Assembly: GCF_001667185.1 (NCBI RefSeq)
Contig: NZ_LZIC01000011.1
Span: forward strand, 1 to 64,000
DNA: 64,000 nucleotides
Source: Mycobacterium sp. 852002-50816_SCH5313054-b
GTDB lineage: Bacteria > Actinomycetota > Actinomycetes > Mycobacteriales > Mycobacteriaceae
Direction of reading: 5' to 3'
Position numbers and translations under genes: made by a program. This document shows positions 17,673-29,307 of this stretch, piece by piece. Position 1 is the first letter of the stretch. Each line of letters begins with the position of its first letter. Under the pieces are notes generated by a model. It was not told the DNA's origin, did not search any database, and was given only the letters and a program-made list of their open reading frames with translations.

Positions 17673-18173
17673 ATGCCCCCTCCTCCTCAAACGCCGACGC
17701 AGATCGCATGGGTCACCCCGGACCTGGACGCCACCGAAACGGCCCTCACCGGCCTGTTAGGCGTTCGGAAGTGGGTGCGGATACCCGACGTGCACTTTGC
17801 TCCGGAGACGTGCAGCTATCTCGGCAAGCCGGCCGATTTCGTCGCCAGCATCTCCCTGAGCTACCTCGGGGACATGCAACTGGAGCTGATCCAACCGGTC
17901 CGCGGGGAGAACATCTATAGTGACTTCCTCCGGGAATCGGGGGCGGGGTTGCACCACATCTGCGTGGAGGCGGCCAGCCCCGAACAGTTCGACGCGGCGT
18001 TGGCCGAGGCCGCGGGCCAGGGGGCGCCGGTCGTGCAGCAGGGCATGATGGCCGGCGGCATCCAATTCGCCTACGTGTCGGCGCGGCAGGCGGGAGTGCC
18101 GTTTCTTGAAATCGCCTACATCGCGCCCGAGATGAGGGCCTTCTACGACTACATCAAACAGGAGCAAAGGTGA
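17673..18173 (+). CDS. VOC-superfamily (glyoxalase/dioxygenase-fold) protein
   Basis: A 166-residue vicinal-oxygen-chelate protein with two beta-alpha-beta-beta-beta modules. Metal-ligand-like residues are seen in TQIAWVTPDLD at the start (no His there), in MQLELIQPV, and in GLHHICVEA (about residue 93). A final Glu is in VPFLEIAYI. The start ATG 17673 is chosen because upstream codons are not conserved in type. Its stop overlaps the GTG start of the next flavoprotein gene (GTGA), so the two are co-translated and probably act on the same pathway, perhaps steroid or aromatic catabolism. That pathway is a guess. Confidence 0.8.
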   Translation: MPPPPQTPTQIAWVTPDLDATETALTGLLGVRKWVRIPDVHFAPETCSYLGKPADFVASISLSYLGDMQLELIQPVRGENIYSDFLRESGAGLHHICVEAASPEQFDAALAEAAGQGAPVVQQGMMAGGIQFAYVSARQAGVPFLEIAYIAPEMRAFYDYIKQEQR

Positions 18174-19627
18174 GCACCGAGATCCCCACGACGATCGATG
18201 CGGACACGGTGGCGTCGTGGTCGGACGACGTCGATGTCGTGGTGATCGGTTTCGGCATCGCTGGCGGATGCGCGGCGGTCAGTGCGGCCGCCGCGGGCGC
18301 GCGGGTGCTGGTGCTCGAGCGTGCGGCCGCTGCGGGCGGCACCACTTCCCTTGCGGGAGGCCACTTTTACCTCGGGGGCGGGACCGCGGTGCAGCAGGCG
18401 ACCGGGCATCCCGATTCGCCGGAAGAGATGTACAAGTATTTGGTCGCCGTGTCGCGGCAGCCCGACCACGCCAAGATTCGCGCGTATTGCGAGGGCAGCG
18501 TCGAGCACTTCGATTGGCTGGAAGACTTGGGCTTTCAGTTCGAGCGCAGCTACTTCCCGGGCAAGGCGGTGATCCAGCCCAACACCGAGGGGCTGATGTT
18601 CACCGGCAACGAGAAGGTGTGGCCCTTCCTGGACAAGGCCGTGCCGGCGCCGCGCGGCCACAAGGTGCCCGTACCGGGCGACACCGGCGGTGCCAGCATG
18701 GTGATCGACCTGCTTCTCAAGCGCGCCGCGAGCCTCGGCGTGCAAGTCCGCTACGAGACCGGCGCCACCCAGCTCATCGCGGACGATTCCGGCGCGGTGA
18801 CCGGCGTGGCCTGGAAGCACTTCACCGAAACCGGTGCGATCAAGGCAAACTCGGTGATCATCGCTGCCGGGGGATTCGTGATGAATCCGGAGATGGTAGC
18901 CAAGTACACCCCGAAGCTGGGGGAGAAGCCGTTCGTGCTCGGCAACACCTATGACGACGGCCTGGGCATCCGGATGGGGGAATCGGCCGGCGGCGCCACC
19001 CAGCACATGGATCAAATCTTCATCACGGCTCCGCCGTACCCGCCGTCGATCCTGCTGACCGGGATCATCGTGAACAAGCTGGGCCAACGGTTCGTCGCCG
19101 AGGACTGCTACCACTCCCGGACCGCCGGCTTCATCATGGATCAGCCGGACAGTGCGGCGTTTTTGATCGTCGACGAGGCGCACCTGGAGCATCCCAAGAT
19201 GCCGCTGGTGCCACTGATCGACGGCTGGGAGACCGTCCCCGAGATGGAAGCCGCTCTCGGCATCCCACGAGGCAACCTGGTCGCGACGCTGGAGCGCTAC
19301 AACACCCATGCCGCGCGCGGGGAGGACCCCGACTTCCACAAGCAACCGGAATTCCTTGCGGCGCAAGACAAGGGGCCGTGGGGCGCGTTCGACATGTCAT
19401 TGGGCAAGGCGATGTACGCCGGTTTCACCGTCGGCGGGCTGGCCACCTCCGTGGACGGCCAGGTGCTGCGCGAGGACGGCTCGGCGGTGCCCGGCCTGTA
19501 CGCGGTGGGGGCGTGCGCGTCCAACATCGCCCAGGACGGCAAGGGTTATGCCAGCGGCACGCAACTTGGGGAGGGTTCATTCTTCGGTCGCCGCGCCGGA
19601 GCGCACGCGGCCCGAGGCGCCGGCTAA
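18170..19627 (+). CDS. FAD-binding flavoprotein, fumarate reductase/3-ketosteroid dehydrogenase type (Rv1817-like)
   Basis: A 485-residue enzyme with an N-terminal FAD motif ([20 protein letters not shown], about residues 24-43), an internal FAD_binding_2 cap domain (about 290-360) and the C-terminal closure [20 protein letters not shown] typical of the fumarate reductase/KstD family. It probably reduces or dehydrogenates an enone or steroid-like substrate, unidentified. It starts inside the stop of the VOC gene and ends with a 4-base overlap of the convergent bacA stop. Confidence 0.85.
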   Translation: MSTEIPTTIDADTVASWSDDVDVVVIGFGIAGGCAAVSAAAAGARVLVLERAAAAGGTTSLAGGHFYLGGGTAVQQATGHPDSPEEMYKYLVAVSRQPDHAKIRAYCEGSVEHFDWLEDLGFQFERSYFPGKAVIQPNTEGLMFTGNEKVWPFLDKAVPAPRGHKVPVPGDTGGASMVIDLLLKRAASLGVQVRYETGATQLIADDSGAVTGVAWKHFTETGAIKANSVIIAAGGFVMNPEMVAKYTPKLGEKPFVLGNTYDDGLGIRMGESAGGATQHMDQIFITAPPYPPSILLTGIIVNKLGQRFVAEDCYHSRTAGFIMDQPDSAAFLIVDEAHLEHPKMPLVPLIDGWETVPEMEAALGIPRGNLVATLERYNTHAARGEDPDFHKQPEFLAAQDKGPWGAFDMSLGKAMYAGFTVGGLATSVDGQVLREDGSAVPGLYAVGACASNIAQDGKGYASGTQLGEGSFFGRRAGAHAARGAG

Positions 19628-21543
19628 ACCGGCGCCGGCGCCTTCTCGACCGGGCCCAGCCGCCATTCGCCGCCGCCCAGCAGGTGGAGCTGTTGGTCGT
19701 GGTGCTGTTCGACGGTGGGCCGGTGGCTCACACTGACCAGGACGGTGTCCGGCATTTCGGTGCGCACCAGCTGATAGAGCGCGAATTCGAGCCCCTCGTC
19801 CAGCGCCGAGGTGGCCTCATCGAGGAAGACGGCCTTCGGCTTGGTGAGCAGGATGCGCGCGAATGCAACCCGCTGCTGCTCACCGGGGGAAAGCACCTTG
19901 GCCCAGTCCTGCTCTTCGTCGAGCCGGCCAATCAGTGGCGCGAGGGCCACTTTGGTCAATACGTCGCGGAGCGCATCGTCGGAGACCTCGTCCGGCGAGT
20001 TCGGGTAGCAGACGACCGTGCGCAGATTGCCCAGCGGCACGTAGGGCAACTGCGACAGGAACATCGTCGCGTTGTCGCCGTCGGGTCGGCAGAGCGTCCC
20101 CGAGGCGTAGGGCCACAGTTCGGCCAGGCTGCGCAGCAGCGTGGTCTTTCCGGCGCCGGAGCGCCCGGTGATCACGAGTGCGTCACCCTCGTCCAAGTGC
20201 ACATCGAGCGGATCGATCAGTTGGTCGCCGCCCGGCGTGCGCACCTCGATACCACGCAGCTCGACCGTCGCCTCCTCGCTCGGCTTGACCAGAATGGTCG
20301 GCAGCGCGCGGCCCTGAGTATTGGCGTCGACCAGCCCGTGCAACCGGATGATCGCCGCCCGGAAGGCCGCGAACGCGTCGTAGTTGTTGCGGAAGAACGA
20401 CAGCGAATCCTGAATATTGCCAAAGGCGGTCGCGCTCTGACCGACATCGCCGAAGTCGATCCGGCCCGCGAACAGCCGGGGCGCCTGAATCACCCACGGC
20501 AGCGGAACAATGATCTGCGACACCGACCAGTTCCACCCGTTGAAGATGATCGTGCGGCGCACGAACTTGCGGTAGTTGCCGATGATCGGCGTGAAGCGCC
20601 GCCAGAGCTGCGCGCGCTCGACGCGTTCACCGCGATAGAAACCCACCGCCTCGGCAGCGTCGCGCAACCGCACCAGGGCATAACGGAATGCGGCGTTGAG
20701 TTTCTCGTTGTTGAAGCTCAGCTGGATCAGCGGATGGCCCAACCAGATCGCGACCAGGGTCGCGACCAGCACGTAGACGAGGACCGTCCAGAACATCGCC
20801 CGCGGCAGCACCAGGCCGAACACATCCAGATCCCCTGAGAGCTGCCACAGGATCGCCGTGAACGAGATCACCGAGGCCACCGCGTTGACGGCCCCGAACA
20901 GCAACGTGCTGCCCGTCCCGTTCGACGGGATGTTCGGGGTGCCTCCGGCATTGGCGGTGAAGATGTCGACGTCCTGCTGGATGCGCTGATCCGGGTTGTC
21001 GATGGTGTTGTCGATGAACAGGTCCCGGTAATAGGCCTTGCCGTCCAGCCAGTCATCGGTGAGGTGGGCGGTCAGCCAGATGCGCCAGGCAATGATGAAC
21101 CGCTGGGTCAGATAGATGTCGATCATGAACCGGATGACATACAGGGTCGCCAGCACGGAAAAGATGGCGATCGACATCCAAAAGCCATGAATCCCTGACT
21201 GTTTCACGTTGTCGTCGTCCGCCGCGATGCCCTGGACCGCTTTCTGCACCCCGGTGTAGAGGTCATTGCCCTGATAGCTGAGCAACACCGTGAGACGCAC
21301 CGACAGGAGCACCGAGAGCAACAGCACGGCGAGCATCAGCCACACCTTGATGCTCGCCGGGCCGACGAAATATCCGCGGGTGATCCGCCAGAACTGCCGG
21401 CCCCACGGTGTCAGAAACCGGAATGCGACGAGCACCGCCAGCAGGCACACGGCCCCGATCGCCCACGCGATGGCGATCCAGCGCAGCGAATCCATGGGTG
21501 CCGTCGCCCAGTCGATCGACGGCTTGAATGGCTTTGGGCCCAT
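19624..21543 (-). CDS. bacA: ABC transporter BacA (SbmA/BacA-type, Rv1819c)
   Basis: A 639-residue full ABC half-transporter. An N-terminal SbmA/BacA-like membrane domain has about six transmembrane helices (residues 20-370). A C-terminal ATPase domain has Walker [10 protein letters not shown] (about 460), signature [11 protein letters not shown] (about 565) and Walker [15 protein letters not shown] (about 585). The M. tuberculosis homologue imports cobalamin and hydrophilic compounds, including bleomycin-type peptides, through a large cavity. It is a single-gene unit, convergent with the flavoprotein gene and divergent from ilvG. Confidence 0.94.
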   Translation of the reverse strand: MGPKPFKPSIDWATAPMDSLRWIAIAWAIGAVCLLAVLVAFRFLTPWGRQFWRITRGYFVGPASIKVWLMLAVLLLSVLLSVRLTVLLSYQGNDLYTGVQKAVQGIAADDDNVKQSGIHGFWMSIAIFSVLATLYVIRFMIDIYLTQRFIIAWRIWLTAHLTDDWLDGKAYYRDLFIDNTIDNPDQRIQQDVDIFTANAGGTPNIPSNGTGSTLLFGAVNAVASVISFTAILWQLSGDLDVFGLVLPRAMFWTVLVYVLVATLVAIWLGHPLIQLSFNNEKLNAAFRYALVRLRDAAEAVGFYRGERVERAQLWRRFTPIIGNYRKFVRRTIIFNGWNWSVSQIIVPLPWVIQAPRLFAGRIDFGDVGQSATAFGNIQDSLSFFRNNYDAFAAFRAAIIRLHGLVDANTQGRALPTILVKPSEEATVELRGIEVRTPGGDQLIDPLDVHLDEGDALVITGRSGAGKTTLLRSLAELWPYASGTLCRPDGDNATMFLSQLPYVPLGNLRTVVCYPNSPDEVSDDALRDVLTKVALAPLIGRLDEEQDWAKVLSPGEQQRVAFARILLTKPKAVFLDEATSALDEGLEFALYQLVRTEMPDTVLVSVSHRPTVEQHHDQQLHLLGGGEWRLGPVEKAPAPV

Positions 21544-21635
21544 GGTCGAGGTCTCCTTACGGCCGAGGTGTCCAGCCTGTGCTCAACAAAAATCCTTCGG
21601 CGAAGGTACCCGAAGGATCTGGATAGGCTGCGGTC

Positions 21636-23276
21636 ATGAGTACCGACGCCATCCCCACACAAACATTGCACGCCGGCCGGCTCATCGCGCGGCGGCTCAA
21701 AGCCAGCGGCGTCGACACCGTCTTCACGTTGTCGGGCGGCCACCTGTTTTCCATTTACGACGGGTGCCGTGACGAGGGTATCCGGCTGATCGACACCCGG
21801 CACGAGCAGACCGCGACCTTCGCCGCCGAGGGCTGGTCGAAAGTGACGAGGCGGCCGGGCGTGGCCGCGCTCACCGCCGGGCCGGGCGTGACCAACGGGA
21901 TGAGCGCGATGGCGGCGGCGCAGCAGAACCAGTCGCCCTTGGTAGTCCTGGCGGGCCGGGCTCCAGCGGGGCGCTGGGGCATGGGCTCGCTGCAGGAGAT
22001 CGACCATGTGCCGTTCGTGGCCCCCCTGGCGCGATTCGCCGCGACGGCGCAGTCGGCGGGGGAGGCCAGCCGGTTGGTCGACGAAGCGTTGCGGGCGGCG
22101 GTGGGCGCCCCGTCCGGGGTTGCCTTCGTCGACTTCCCGATGGATCACGCCTTTTCGATGTCGGAGGACGACGACCGCCCCGGCGCCCTCACTGACCTGC
22201 CGCCGGGGCCGGGCGCCGACGGCCAGGCCCTCGACCGCGCCGCCGGCCTGCTGGCCGCCGCGAAGCGGCCGGTGATCATGGCGGGCACCAACGTCTGGTG
22301 GAGACACGCGGAGATGGCGCTGCTGCGCCTGGCCGAGGAACGACAAATCCCGGTGCTGATGAACGGGATGGCCCGCGGCGTCGTGCCCGCCGACCACCCG
22401 ATGGCGTTTTCGCGCGTCCGGGCCAAAGCGCTGGGGGAGGCCGACGTGGCGCTGATCGTCGGCGTGCCAATGGATTTCCGGCTGGGCTTCGGCAAGGTCT
22501 TCGGCGCCGAGACCCAGCTCGTCGTGGTCGACCGCGCCGAACCCGGCCGCGAACATCCGCGCCCCATCGCGGCCGGGCTCTACGGGGACCTCACCTCCAT
22601 CCTGGCCGCGCTGACGGCGGGCGGCGCCGGTCACCAGGCCTGGGTCGACGAGCTCCGCGCGGCCGAGACGGCGGCCCGCGCGCAGGAAAAGGGCGAGCTC
22701 GCCGACGATCGGGTCCCGCTGCATCCGATGCGGGTGTACGCCGAGCTGGCGCCGATGCTGAACCGCGACGCCATCGTCGTCATCGACGCCGGCGACTTCG
22801 GGTCCTACGCCGGCCGGGTGATCGACAGCTATCTGCCGGGCTGCTGGCTGGACAGCGGCCCGTTCGGCTGCCTCGGCTCGGGCCCCGGTTATGCCCTGGC
22901 CGCCAAGCTCGCCCGACCCGATCGTCAGGTGGTGCTGCTGCAGGGCGACGGGGCGTTCGGCTTCAGCGGCATGGAGTGGGACACCCTGGCGAGGCACAAC
23001 GTGCCGGTCGTGTCCGTGATCGGCAACAACGGGATCTGGGCCCTCGAAAAGCACCCCATGGAGGCGCTGTACGGCTACTCGGTGGTGGCGGAGTTGCGGC
23101 CCGGCACCCGCTACGACGAGGTGGCGCGCGCCCTGGGCTGCCACGGCGAGCTGGTCTCCGCGCCGGCCGAGCTGCGGCCCGCGCTGGAACGCGCCTTCGG
23201 CGGCGGGTCGCCGGCCGTCGTCAACGTGCTCACCGACCCGGCGGTCGCCTACCCACGCCGCTCCAACCTCGCCTGA
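21636..23276 (+). CDS. ilvG: Acetolactate synthase-like ThDP enzyme (IlvG, Rv1820)
   Basis: A 546-residue thiamine-diphosphate enzyme of the acetolactate synthase large-subunit family. The catalytic Glu57 is in DTRHEQTA. The ThDP/Mg2+ motif begins GDGAFGFSG near residue 437 and ends in IGNN. The FAD-binding middle domain is present but no small regulatory subunit gene is nearby. Biosynthetic ilvBN lies elsewhere in mycobacteria, so the real substrate may differ (the family includes oxalyl-CoA decarboxylase-like and other ligases). Divergent from bacA, upstream of secA2. Confidence 0.88.
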   Translation: MSTDAIPTQTLHAGRLIARRLKASGVDTVFTLSGGHLFSIYDGCRDEGIRLIDTRHEQTATFAAEGWSKVTRRPGVAALTAGPGVTNGMSAMAAAQQNQSPLVVLAGRAPAGRWGMGSLQEIDHVPFVAPLARFAATAQSAGEASRLVDEALRAAVGAPSGVAFVDFPMDHAFSMSEDDDRPGALTDLPPGPGADGQALDRAAGLLAAAKRPVIMAGTNVWWRHAEMALLRLAEERQIPVLMNGMARGVVPADHPMAFSRVRAKALGEADVALIVGVPMDFRLGFGKVFGAETQLVVVDRAEPGREHPRPIAAGLYGDLTSILAALTAGGAGHQAWVDELRAAETAARAQEKGELADDRVPLHPMRVYAELAPMLNRDAIVVIDAGDFGSYAGRVIDSYLPGCWLDSGPFGCLGSGPGYALAAKLARPDRQVVLLQGDGAFGFSGMEWDTLARHNVPVVSVIGNNGIWALEKHPMEALYGYSVVAELRPGTRYDEVARALGCHGELVSAPAELRPALERAFGGGSPAVVNVLTDPAVAYPRRSNLA

Positions 23277-23372
23277 CCGGCCGCGAGGGTGCGCAGTTGT
23301 ACATCGGCGCCCGGCGCGTCGCGTACAAACACGCGCGCTCGCGCCGGACGTCGGCTCGCGTACCGTTGACCT

Positions 23373-25697
23373 GTGCCAAAGACCACGCGGACCCAACCCG
23401 GACGCCTGAGTAGCCGGTTCTGGCGACTGCTGGGCGCCAGCACCGAAAAAAACCGCAGCCGGTCCCTCACGGACGTCACCGCCTCGTCGGAGTACGACAA
23501 GGAAGCCGCCGACCTCAGCGACGAGAAGCTGCGCAAGGCGACCGGGCTGCTCAAACTCGACGACCTCGCGGAGTCCAGCGACATCCCGCAGTTTCTCGCG
23601 ATCGCCCGAGAGGCCGCGGAGCGGACGACCGGGTTGCGGCCGTTCGACGTGCAGTTGCTGGGTGCGCTGCGCATGCTTGCCGGCGACGTGATCGAGATGG
23701 CCACCGGTGAGGGCAAAACCCTGTCGGGGGCGATCGCGGCCGCCGGATACGCCCTCGCCGGGCGGCACGTGCACGTCGTGACCATCAACGACTATCTGGC
23801 CCGCCGCGACGCTGAGTGGATGGGCCCGCTGCTTCAGGCCATGGGGCTGACCGTCGGCTGGATCACCGCGGACTCGACGAGCGAGGAGCGCCGGGCCGCC
23901 TACGGCTGCGACGTCACCTACGCCTCGGTCAACGAGATCGGCTTCGACGTGCTGCGCGATCAGCTGGTGACCGACGTCGACGACCTGGTCTCGCCCAACC
24001 CCGACGTGGCCCTGATCGACGAGGCCGACTCGGTGCTGGTCGACGAGGCGCTGGTGCCGCTGGTGCTGGCCGGCACCACGCATCGCGAGACGCCGCGGCT
24101 GGAGATCATCAAGCTGGTCGGCGAGCTGGACGCCGGCACGGACTACGACACGGACTCCGACAGCCGCAACGTGCACCTGACCGACGTCGGCGCCCGCAAG
24201 GTGGAAAAGGCGCTCGGCGGCATCGATCTGTACTCCGAAGAACACGTCGGCACCACCCTGACCGAGGTCAATGTGGCACTGCACGCGCACGTGCTGTTGC
24301 ATCGCGACGTGCACTACATCGTGCGGGACGACGCGGTGCACCTGATCAACTCCGCCCGCGGGCGCATCGCGCAACTGCAGCGCTGGCCCGACGGCCTGCA
24401 GGCCGCCGTCGAGGCGAAGGAGGGCATCGAGACCACCGAGACCGGCGAGGTGCTCGACACGATCACGGTGCAGGCGCTGATCAACCGCTACGCCACCGTG
24501 TGCGGCATGACCGGCACCGCGCTGGCCGCCGGTGAGCAGCTGCGCCAGTTCTACAAGCTCGGCGTGTCGCCAATCCCGCCGAACGAGCCCAACATTCGCG
24601 AGGACGAGTCCGACCGCGTCTACATCACCGCCGCCGCCAAGAACGACGCCATCATCGAGCACATCGCCGAGGTGCACGAGACCGGGCAGCCGGTGCTGGT
24701 CGGCACCCGCGACGTGGCCGAGTCCGAGGAGCTGCACGAGCGGCTGCTGCGCCGCGGCGTGCCGGCGGTGGTGCTCAACGCGAAGAACGACGCCGAAGAG
24801 GCCAAGGTGATCGCCGAGGCCGGCGAATTCGGCACCATCACGGTGTCCACCCAGATGGCCGGGCGGGGCACCGACATCCGCCTGGGCGGGTCCGACGAGG
24901 CCGATCACGACCGGGTGGCCGAACTGGGCGGGCTGCACGTGGTCGGCACGGGCCGGCATCACACCGAGCGGCTCGACAACCAGCTGCGCGGCCGAGCCGG
25001 GCGCCAGGGCGATCCGGGGTCGTCGGTGTACTTCTCGAGCTGGGAGGACGACGTCGTCGCCGCCAACCTCGACCGCAACAAGCTGCCGATGCAGACCGAC
25101 GAGGACGGCCGGATCGTGAGCCCCAAGGCGGCGGGGATGCTCGACCATGCACAGCGGGTCGCCGAGGGCCGGATGCTGGACGTGCACGCCAACACCTGGC
25201 GCTACAACCACCTGATCGCCCAGCAGCGCGCCATCATCGTCGATCGGCGAAACACGTTGCTGCGCACCGCAACCGCACGCGAGGAGCTCGCAGAGCTGGC
25301 GCCGGATCGGTACGAGGAACTGGCCAAGGAGATCTCCGAGGAGGGTCTCGAGAAGATCTGCAGGCTGATCATGCTGTATCACCTCGACCGGGGCTGGGCG
25401 GATCATCTGGCGTACCTGGCCGACATCCGCGAAAGCATCCACCTGCGCGCACTGGGCCGGCAGAATCCGCTCGACGAATTCCACCGGCTGGCGGTCGACG
25501 CCTTCGCATCGCTGGCCGCCGACGCCATCGAGGCGGCCCAGCAGACGTTCGAAACCGCGAACGTGCTCGAAGAGGAGCCGGGCCTGGACCTGTCCAAGCT
25601 GGCACGGCCGACGTCGACGTGGACGTACATGGTCAACGACAACCCGCTCTCGGACGACACCCTGTCGACCCTGAGCCTGCCCGGGGTGTTCCGCTAG
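23373..25697 (+). CDS. secA2: Accessory Sec translocase ATPase SecA2
   Basis: A 774-residue second SecA that exports a small set of proteins, including SapM, and other virulence effectors. GTG 23373 gives VPKTTR, matching the known N-terminus. Walker A is ATGEGKT with Lys115, Walker B is LIDEAD near residue 214, and helicase motif VI is seen in [15 protein letters not shown]. The protein is shorter than SecA1 because it lacks the C-terminal linker and zinc domain and has a reduced helical wing region, which is typical of mycobacterial SecA2. pgsA2 follows after 124 bases. Confidence 0.96.
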   Translation: MPKTTRTQPGRLSSRFWRLLGASTEKNRSRSLTDVTASSEYDKEAADLSDEKLRKATGLLKLDDLAESSDIPQFLAIAREAAERTTGLRPFDVQLLGALRMLAGDVIEMATGEGKTLSGAIAAAGYALAGRHVHVVTINDYLARRDAEWMGPLLQAMGLTVGWITADSTSEERRAAYGCDVTYASVNEIGFDVLRDQLVTDVDDLVSPNPDVALIDEADSVLVDEALVPLVLAGTTHRETPRLEIIKLVGELDAGTDYDTDSDSRNVHLTDVGARKVEKALGGIDLYSEEHVGTTLTEVNVALHAHVLLHRDVHYIVRDDAVHLINSARGRIAQLQRWPDGLQAAVEAKEGIETTETGEVLDTITVQALINRYATVCGMTGTALAAGEQLRQFYKLGVSPIPPNEPNIREDESDRVYITAAAKNDAIIEHIAEVHETGQPVLVGTRDVAESEELHERLLRRGVPAVVLNAKNDAEEAKVIAEAGEFGTITVSTQMAGRGTDIRLGGSDEADHDRVAELGGLHVVGTGRHHTERLDNQLRGRAGRQGDPGSSVYFSSWEDDVVAANLDRNKLPMQTDEDGRIVSPKAAGMLDHAQRVAEGRMLDVHANTWRYNHLIAQQRAIIVDRRNTLLRTATAREELAELAPDRYEELAKEISEEGLEKICRLIMLYHLDRGWADHLAYLADIRESIHLRALGRQNPLDEFHRLAVDAFASLAADAIEAAQQTFETANVLEEEPGLDLSKLARPTSTWTYMVNDNPLSDDTLSTLSLPGVFR

Positions 25698-25821
25698 GGC
25701 GATGGCGGCGACCCGCTGCGCCCGGCTCCGCCGCGCTTGCGATCGCTGCTAGGCGCTAGGGCGTTGGGCCGCCGCCGCCGCGGTCAGCTTCGGGACCGGC
25801 GTTCGACTAATGTCACGGCTC

Positions 25822-26451
25822 ATGGAGCAGGTGCTTCCGCCCGATCGGGTGCTGACAGTGCCCAACGCCCTGAGCGCCATCCGCCTGGTGCTCATTCCGG
25901 TATTCATCTACGTCCTGCTGTTCGCGCACGCCAATGGCTGGGCGGTGGCGATCCTGATGTTCAGCGGGGCCTCCGACTGGGCTGACGGCAAGATCGCCCG
26001 CACGCTCAACCAGTCCTCGCGGCTTGGCGTTCTGCTGGACCCGGCGGTGGACCGCCTCTACATGGTGACCGTCCCGATCGTCCTGGCGGTCGACGGAATC
26101 GTGCCCTGGTGGTTTGTCATCACGCTGCTGGTGCGGGACGGACTGCTCGCGGCAACGCTGCCGCTGCTGCGAGGTCGCGGGCTGTCGGCGCTGCCGGTGA
26201 CCTACATCGGCAAGGCCGCCACCTTCGCGTTGATGTCCGGTTTCCCGTTGGTGCTGCTGGGCACCGGGGGCGCGGTGTGGAGCCGGGTGCTGAGGGCCTG
26301 CGGTTGGGGCTTTTTGGGTTGGGGTTTGTATTCCTACCTGTGGGCTTTCGTGTTGTATGCGGTGCAGATGGCTTTGGTGGTGCGCCGCATGCCCAAGCTG
26401 AAACATGGTGCCCCCCAGCCGGTCGCGCCCAAGGCGGGTGAGCATGGCTGA
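25822..26451 (+). CDS. pgsA2: CDP-alcohol phosphatidyltransferase (PgsA2)
   Basis: A 209-residue inner-membrane enzyme with several transmembrane helices. The complete CDP-alcohol phosphotransferase motif is visible: Asp52, Asp55-Gly56, Ala59-Arg60, Gly69, Asp73 and Asp77 ([10 protein letters not shown] then GVLLDPAVD). It probably makes a phosphatidylglycerophosphate- or related phospholipid; the exact alcohol acceptor is unproven. ATG 25822 (MEQVL) is preferred because it matches the homologue; an in-frame ATG 12 bases upstream is possible. The end overlaps the next gene by 8 bases. Confidence 0.9.
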   Translation: MEQVLPPDRVLTVPNALSAIRLVLIPVFIYVLLFAHANGWAVAILMFSGASDWADGKIARTLNQSSRLGVLLDPAVDRLYMVTVPIVLAVDGIVPWWFVITLLVRDGLLAATLPLLRGRGLSALPVTYIGKAATFALMSGFPLVLLGTGGAVWSRVLRACGWGFLGWGLYSYLWAFVLYAVQMALVVRRMPKLKHGAPQPVAPKAGEHG

Positions 26452-27367
26452 CGCCGACCGCCTGCTCGGTGGCTATGACCCGAACGCCGGCCGCAGCGCC
26501 CATGCCGCGGCCCGCCCGCAGCTGATCCCGGTTCCCTCGCTACTGCGCGCCCTGCTGTCGGAGCACCTGGATCCGGGCTATGCCGCGGCCGCCGCCAGAC
26601 GTGGCAGCTCTGACGCATCGCGGCGCGGGCGGGAACGGGCTGTCGGCCGGCTGTGGGAGGCGCTGGCGGCGCTGTTGATCGCCACGGTATTCGCCGCCGC
26701 GGTCGCCCAGGCCCGCTCGGTTGCCCCCGGCGTCCGCGACGCGCAGCAGCTGCTGTTGCAAAGCGTGCGTTCGTCGGAAACCACCGCGGCCAGGCTGGGT
26801 AAGGAACGCGGCGCGTTGTCCGCGCGGGTCGACGACGTGCAACGACGAGCGCTGGCCGACAACGCCCAGGGCCAGCGGCTGCTGAACCGTCTCGACGCCC
26901 TGAGCCTGGCGGCGGCCAGCACCGCGGTCATCGGTCCGGGTCTGACGGTGACCGTCACCGATCCCGGTGCCGGGCCGAACCTTTCCGACGTGTCCAAACA
27001 GCGCGTCAACGGCAGCAGGCAGATCATCCTGGACCGCGATCTGCAGCTGGTCGTCAACTCGTTGTGGGCCAGCGGTGCCGAGGCCATCTCCGTCGGTGGC
27101 GTCCGGATCGGGCCGAACGTGACCATCCGGCAGGCCGGCGGGGCGATCCTCGTCGACAACAACCCCACCAGCAGCCCCTACCAGATCCTGGCGGTCGGGG
27201 CGCCGCACGCGATGCGAGACGTCTTCGATGCCAGCCCCGGCCTGCAGCGCCTGCGGCTGCTGGAGGCCTCCTACGGTGTCGTCGTCACCGTGGACGTCGC
27301 CGACGGTCTGTCGCTGCCCGCCGGATCAATCCGGGATGTCAAGTTCGCCAAACAGATTGGGCCCTAG
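26444..27367 (+). CDS. DUF881 family membrane-anchored protein (Rv1823-like)
   Basis: A 307-residue protein with a short cytoplasmic N-terminus and one transmembrane segment (about residues 75-95, [18 protein letters not shown]). A coiled-coil-like stretch (about 100-150) precedes the DUF881 domain, with [14 protein letters not shown] and [14 protein letters not shown]. Function is unknown. In Actinobacteria and Firmicutes such genes sit beside cell division genes. It forms a run with the small basic protein and a second DUF881 gene, so the three probably make one envelope complex. Confidence 0.85.
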   Translation: MADADRLLGGYDPNAGRSAHAAARPQLIPVPSLLRALLSEHLDPGYAAAAARRGSSDASRRGRERAVGRLWEALAALLIATVFAAAVAQARSVAPGVRDAQQLLLQSVRSSETTAARLGKERGALSARVDDVQRRALADNAQGQRLLNRLDALSLAAASTAVIGPGLTVTVTDPGAGPNLSDVSKQRVNGSRQIILDRDLQLVVNSLWASGAEAISVGGVRIGPNVTIRQAGGAILVDNNPTSSPYQILAVGAPHAMRDVFDASPGLQRLRLLEASYGVVVTVDVADGLSLPAGSIRDVKFAKQIGP

Positions 27368-27419
27368 TGAGACAACTTCTCCCAAGACCGATCCCGCTTG
27401 CCGGCCTGGAGTGCCGCGC

Positions 27420-27752
27420 GTGATCGGCATCGCGGCCCTCGCCGTCGGCATCGTGCTCGGCTTGATCTTCCACCCCGCCGTCCCCGAGGCCATCCAGCCC
27501 TACCTGCCGATCGCGGTGGTGGCCGCGCTCGACGCGGTGTTCGGCGGGCTGCGCGCCTACCTCGAACGGATCTTTGACCCCAAGGTCTTCGTCGTGTCGT
27601 TCGTGTTCAACGTCTTCGTGGCCGCCCTGATCGTCTACGTCGGCGACCAGCTGGGCGTCGGCACGCAGCTGTCCACGGCCATCATCGTCGTGCTGGGCAT
27701 CCGCATCTTCGGCAACGCGGCCGCGCTGCGGCGCCGGCTGTTCGGGGCGTGA
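27420..27752 (+). CDS. Small basic protein (DUF1290, Rv1824-like)
   Basis: A 110-residue, three-helix integral membrane protein of the small basic protein (sbp) family. GTG 27420 gives VIGIAALAVGIVLGLIF as the first helix. An in-frame GTG nine bases upstream is an alternative. The most conserved part is AALDAVFGGLRAYLERIFD (about residues 40-58), and the C-terminus is basic (RRRLFGA). Function is unknown, but it always travels with DUF881 genes, as here with one on each side. Confidence 0.85.
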   Translation: MIGIAALAVGIVLGLIFHPAVPEAIQPYLPIAVVAALDAVFGGLRAYLERIFDPKVFVVSFVFNVFVAALIVYVGDQLGVGTQLSTAIIVVLGIRIFGNAAALRRRLFGA

Positions 27753-27759
27753 GGCCAGC

Positions 27760-28617
27760 GTGAGCCAGGACCCGCCCGATCACCCCGACCCCCACGACGG
27801 GGAAAGCCGTGAACCCACGGCGGGCGAAGGTGCGCCGCACGGGCGCCACGAACTGCCCGCCAAACGCCCGCGGCCCGAAATCGGGCCGGTTCGCCGCACG
27901 GGGCTGTCCGGCCTGCTGCGAGGCGGTCGCTCCCGGCTGGGCTTCGGGATCCTGGCGACCGTGCTGTGCCTCGTCCTCGGGATCGCGATCGTCACCCAGG
28001 TGCGCCAGACCAAGTCGGGCGATGCGCTGGACACCGCCCGCCCCGCCGACCTGTTGGTGCTGCTGGATTCGCTGCGGCAGCGCGAGGCCACACTGAACAC
28101 CGAGGTCGGGGAACTGCAGAACACGCTGAATTCCCTGCAGGCCTCCGGCAACACCGACCAGGCCGCCATCCAGAGCGCCCAGGCCAGGCTGGCCGCGCTG
28201 TCCATCCTGGTCGGAGCCGTGGGCGCCACCGGGCCGGGTGTCACGATCACGATCGATGACCCCGGCCCAGGGGTGTCACCCGAAACGATGCTCGACGTGG
28301 TCAACGAGTTGCGCGCCGCCGGCGCCGAAGCGATCGAGGTCAACGACGCGCACCAGTCGGTGCGGGTGGGTGTCGACACCTGGATCGTGGGGACGCCTGG
28401 CTCGTTGACCGTCGACACCAAGAACCTGTCGCCCCCGTATTCGATTCTGGCGATTGGCGATCCGCCCACGCTCGCCGCGGCCATGAACATCCCGGGCGGC
28501 GCACAGGACAGCATCAAGCGCGTCGGGGCGCGGATGTCCGTGCAGCAGTCCGACCGCGTGGAGGTGACCACCTTGCGACAACCAAAACCGCACCAATACG
28601 CTCAGCCGGTCAAGTGA
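27760..28617 (+). CDS. DUF881 family membrane-anchored protein (Rv1825-like)
   Basis: A 285-residue paralogue of the gene at 26444. It has an acidic, His/Pro-rich cytoplasmic N-terminus (about 45 residues), a transmembrane segment near 62-82 (LGFGILATVLCLVLGIAIV), a heptad-like region with repeated Leu/Gln (about 105-150), and the DUF881 motifs TGPGVTITIDDPGPGV and PPYSILAIGDP. It starts 7 bases after the small basic protein and lies 37 bases before gcvH. In M. tuberculosis Rv1825 has been reported as peptidoglycan-associated. Function here is inferred only as envelope-related. Confidence 0.85.
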   Translation: MSQDPPDHPDPHDGESREPTAGEGAPHGRHELPAKRPRPEIGPVRRTGLSGLLRGGRSRLGFGILATVLCLVLGIAIVTQVRQTKSGDALDTARPADLLVLLDSLRQREATLNTEVGELQNTLNSLQASGNTDQAAIQSAQARLAALSILVGAVGATGPGVTITIDDPGPGVSPETMLDVVNELRAAGAEAIEVNDAHQSVRVGVDTWIVGTPGSLTVDTKNLSPPYSILAIGDPPTLAAAMNIPGGAQDSIKRVGARMSVQQSDRVEVTTLRQPKPHQYAQPVK

Positions 28618-28654
28618 ACTCGCCGTGTGCGAAGCGACCAGAACAGGATCCCCC

Positions 28655-29053
28655 GTGAGCGATATTCCGTCCGATCTGCACTACACCGCCGAACACGAGT
28701 GGGTTCGACGCAGCGGTGAGGACACCGTCCGGGTCGGGATCACCGACTTTGCGCAGTCGGCCCTGGGCGACGTGGTTTTCGTCCAGCTGCCCGACGTGGG
28801 CAGCCAGGTGAGCGCGGGCGAATCGTTCGGCGAGGTGGAATCGACGAAATCGGTGTCGGACCTGTTCGCCCCCGTCTCGGGCACGGTGTCGGCGGTCAAC
28901 GGCGACCTGGAGGGCAGTCCGCAGCTGGTGAACTCCGACCCGTACGGCGCCGGCTGGCTGGTGGACGTCCAGGTTTCCGACGGCGCCGAGCTCCAGTCCG
29001 CCATTTCCACGCTGCTCGACGCCGAGGCCTACCGAGGGACGCTGACCGAATGA
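28655..29053 (+). CDS. gcvH: Glycine cleavage system H protein
   Basis: A 132-residue lipoyl carrier that shuttles the aminomethyl group between the P, T and L proteins of the glycine cleavage system. GTG 28655 begins VSDIPSDLHYTAEHEWVRR, as in other mycobacteria. The lipoylated Lys65 is in GEVESTKSVSD. Its partner gcvB is 3.3 kb downstream under a glycine riboswitch, whereas gcvH itself has no visible riboswitch and follows the DUF881 gene closely. Confidence 0.95.
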   Translation: MSDIPSDLHYTAEHEWVRRSGEDTVRVGITDFAQSALGDVVFVQLPDVGSQVSAGESFGEVESTKSVSDLFAPVSGTVSAVNGDLEGSPQLVNSDPYGAGWLVDVQVSDGAELQSAISTLLDAEAYRGTLTE

Positions 29054-29307
29054 CGGTTGCTAATGTGCCTGCCAGCCCCGTCGCCGACGCGGGCGGCGCA
29101 CCCGGTCGGGATTTCGATCGTCAGGCGGTGGGGGCATCGCGGACCGGTGCGCGGTACGGTCGACAGATCGACACTTGATCGACACTCGAACGCACTAGAC
29201 AGTCAAGTAGTACGCAATACGGGGCCGAGAAAACTCAGGAAACCCAGAGGAGAACCGGGCGCGCCGCCCGGTCGGATAACGCCACAGCGGCCAGTGAGGA
29301 GCAGCGC

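Noticed and set aside
21411..25484. Very long minus-strand frame (1357 codons) opposite ilvG and secA2
   Set aside because: It is the antisense shadow of two well-supported genes; high GC leaves stop codons rare. No domain signature is present.
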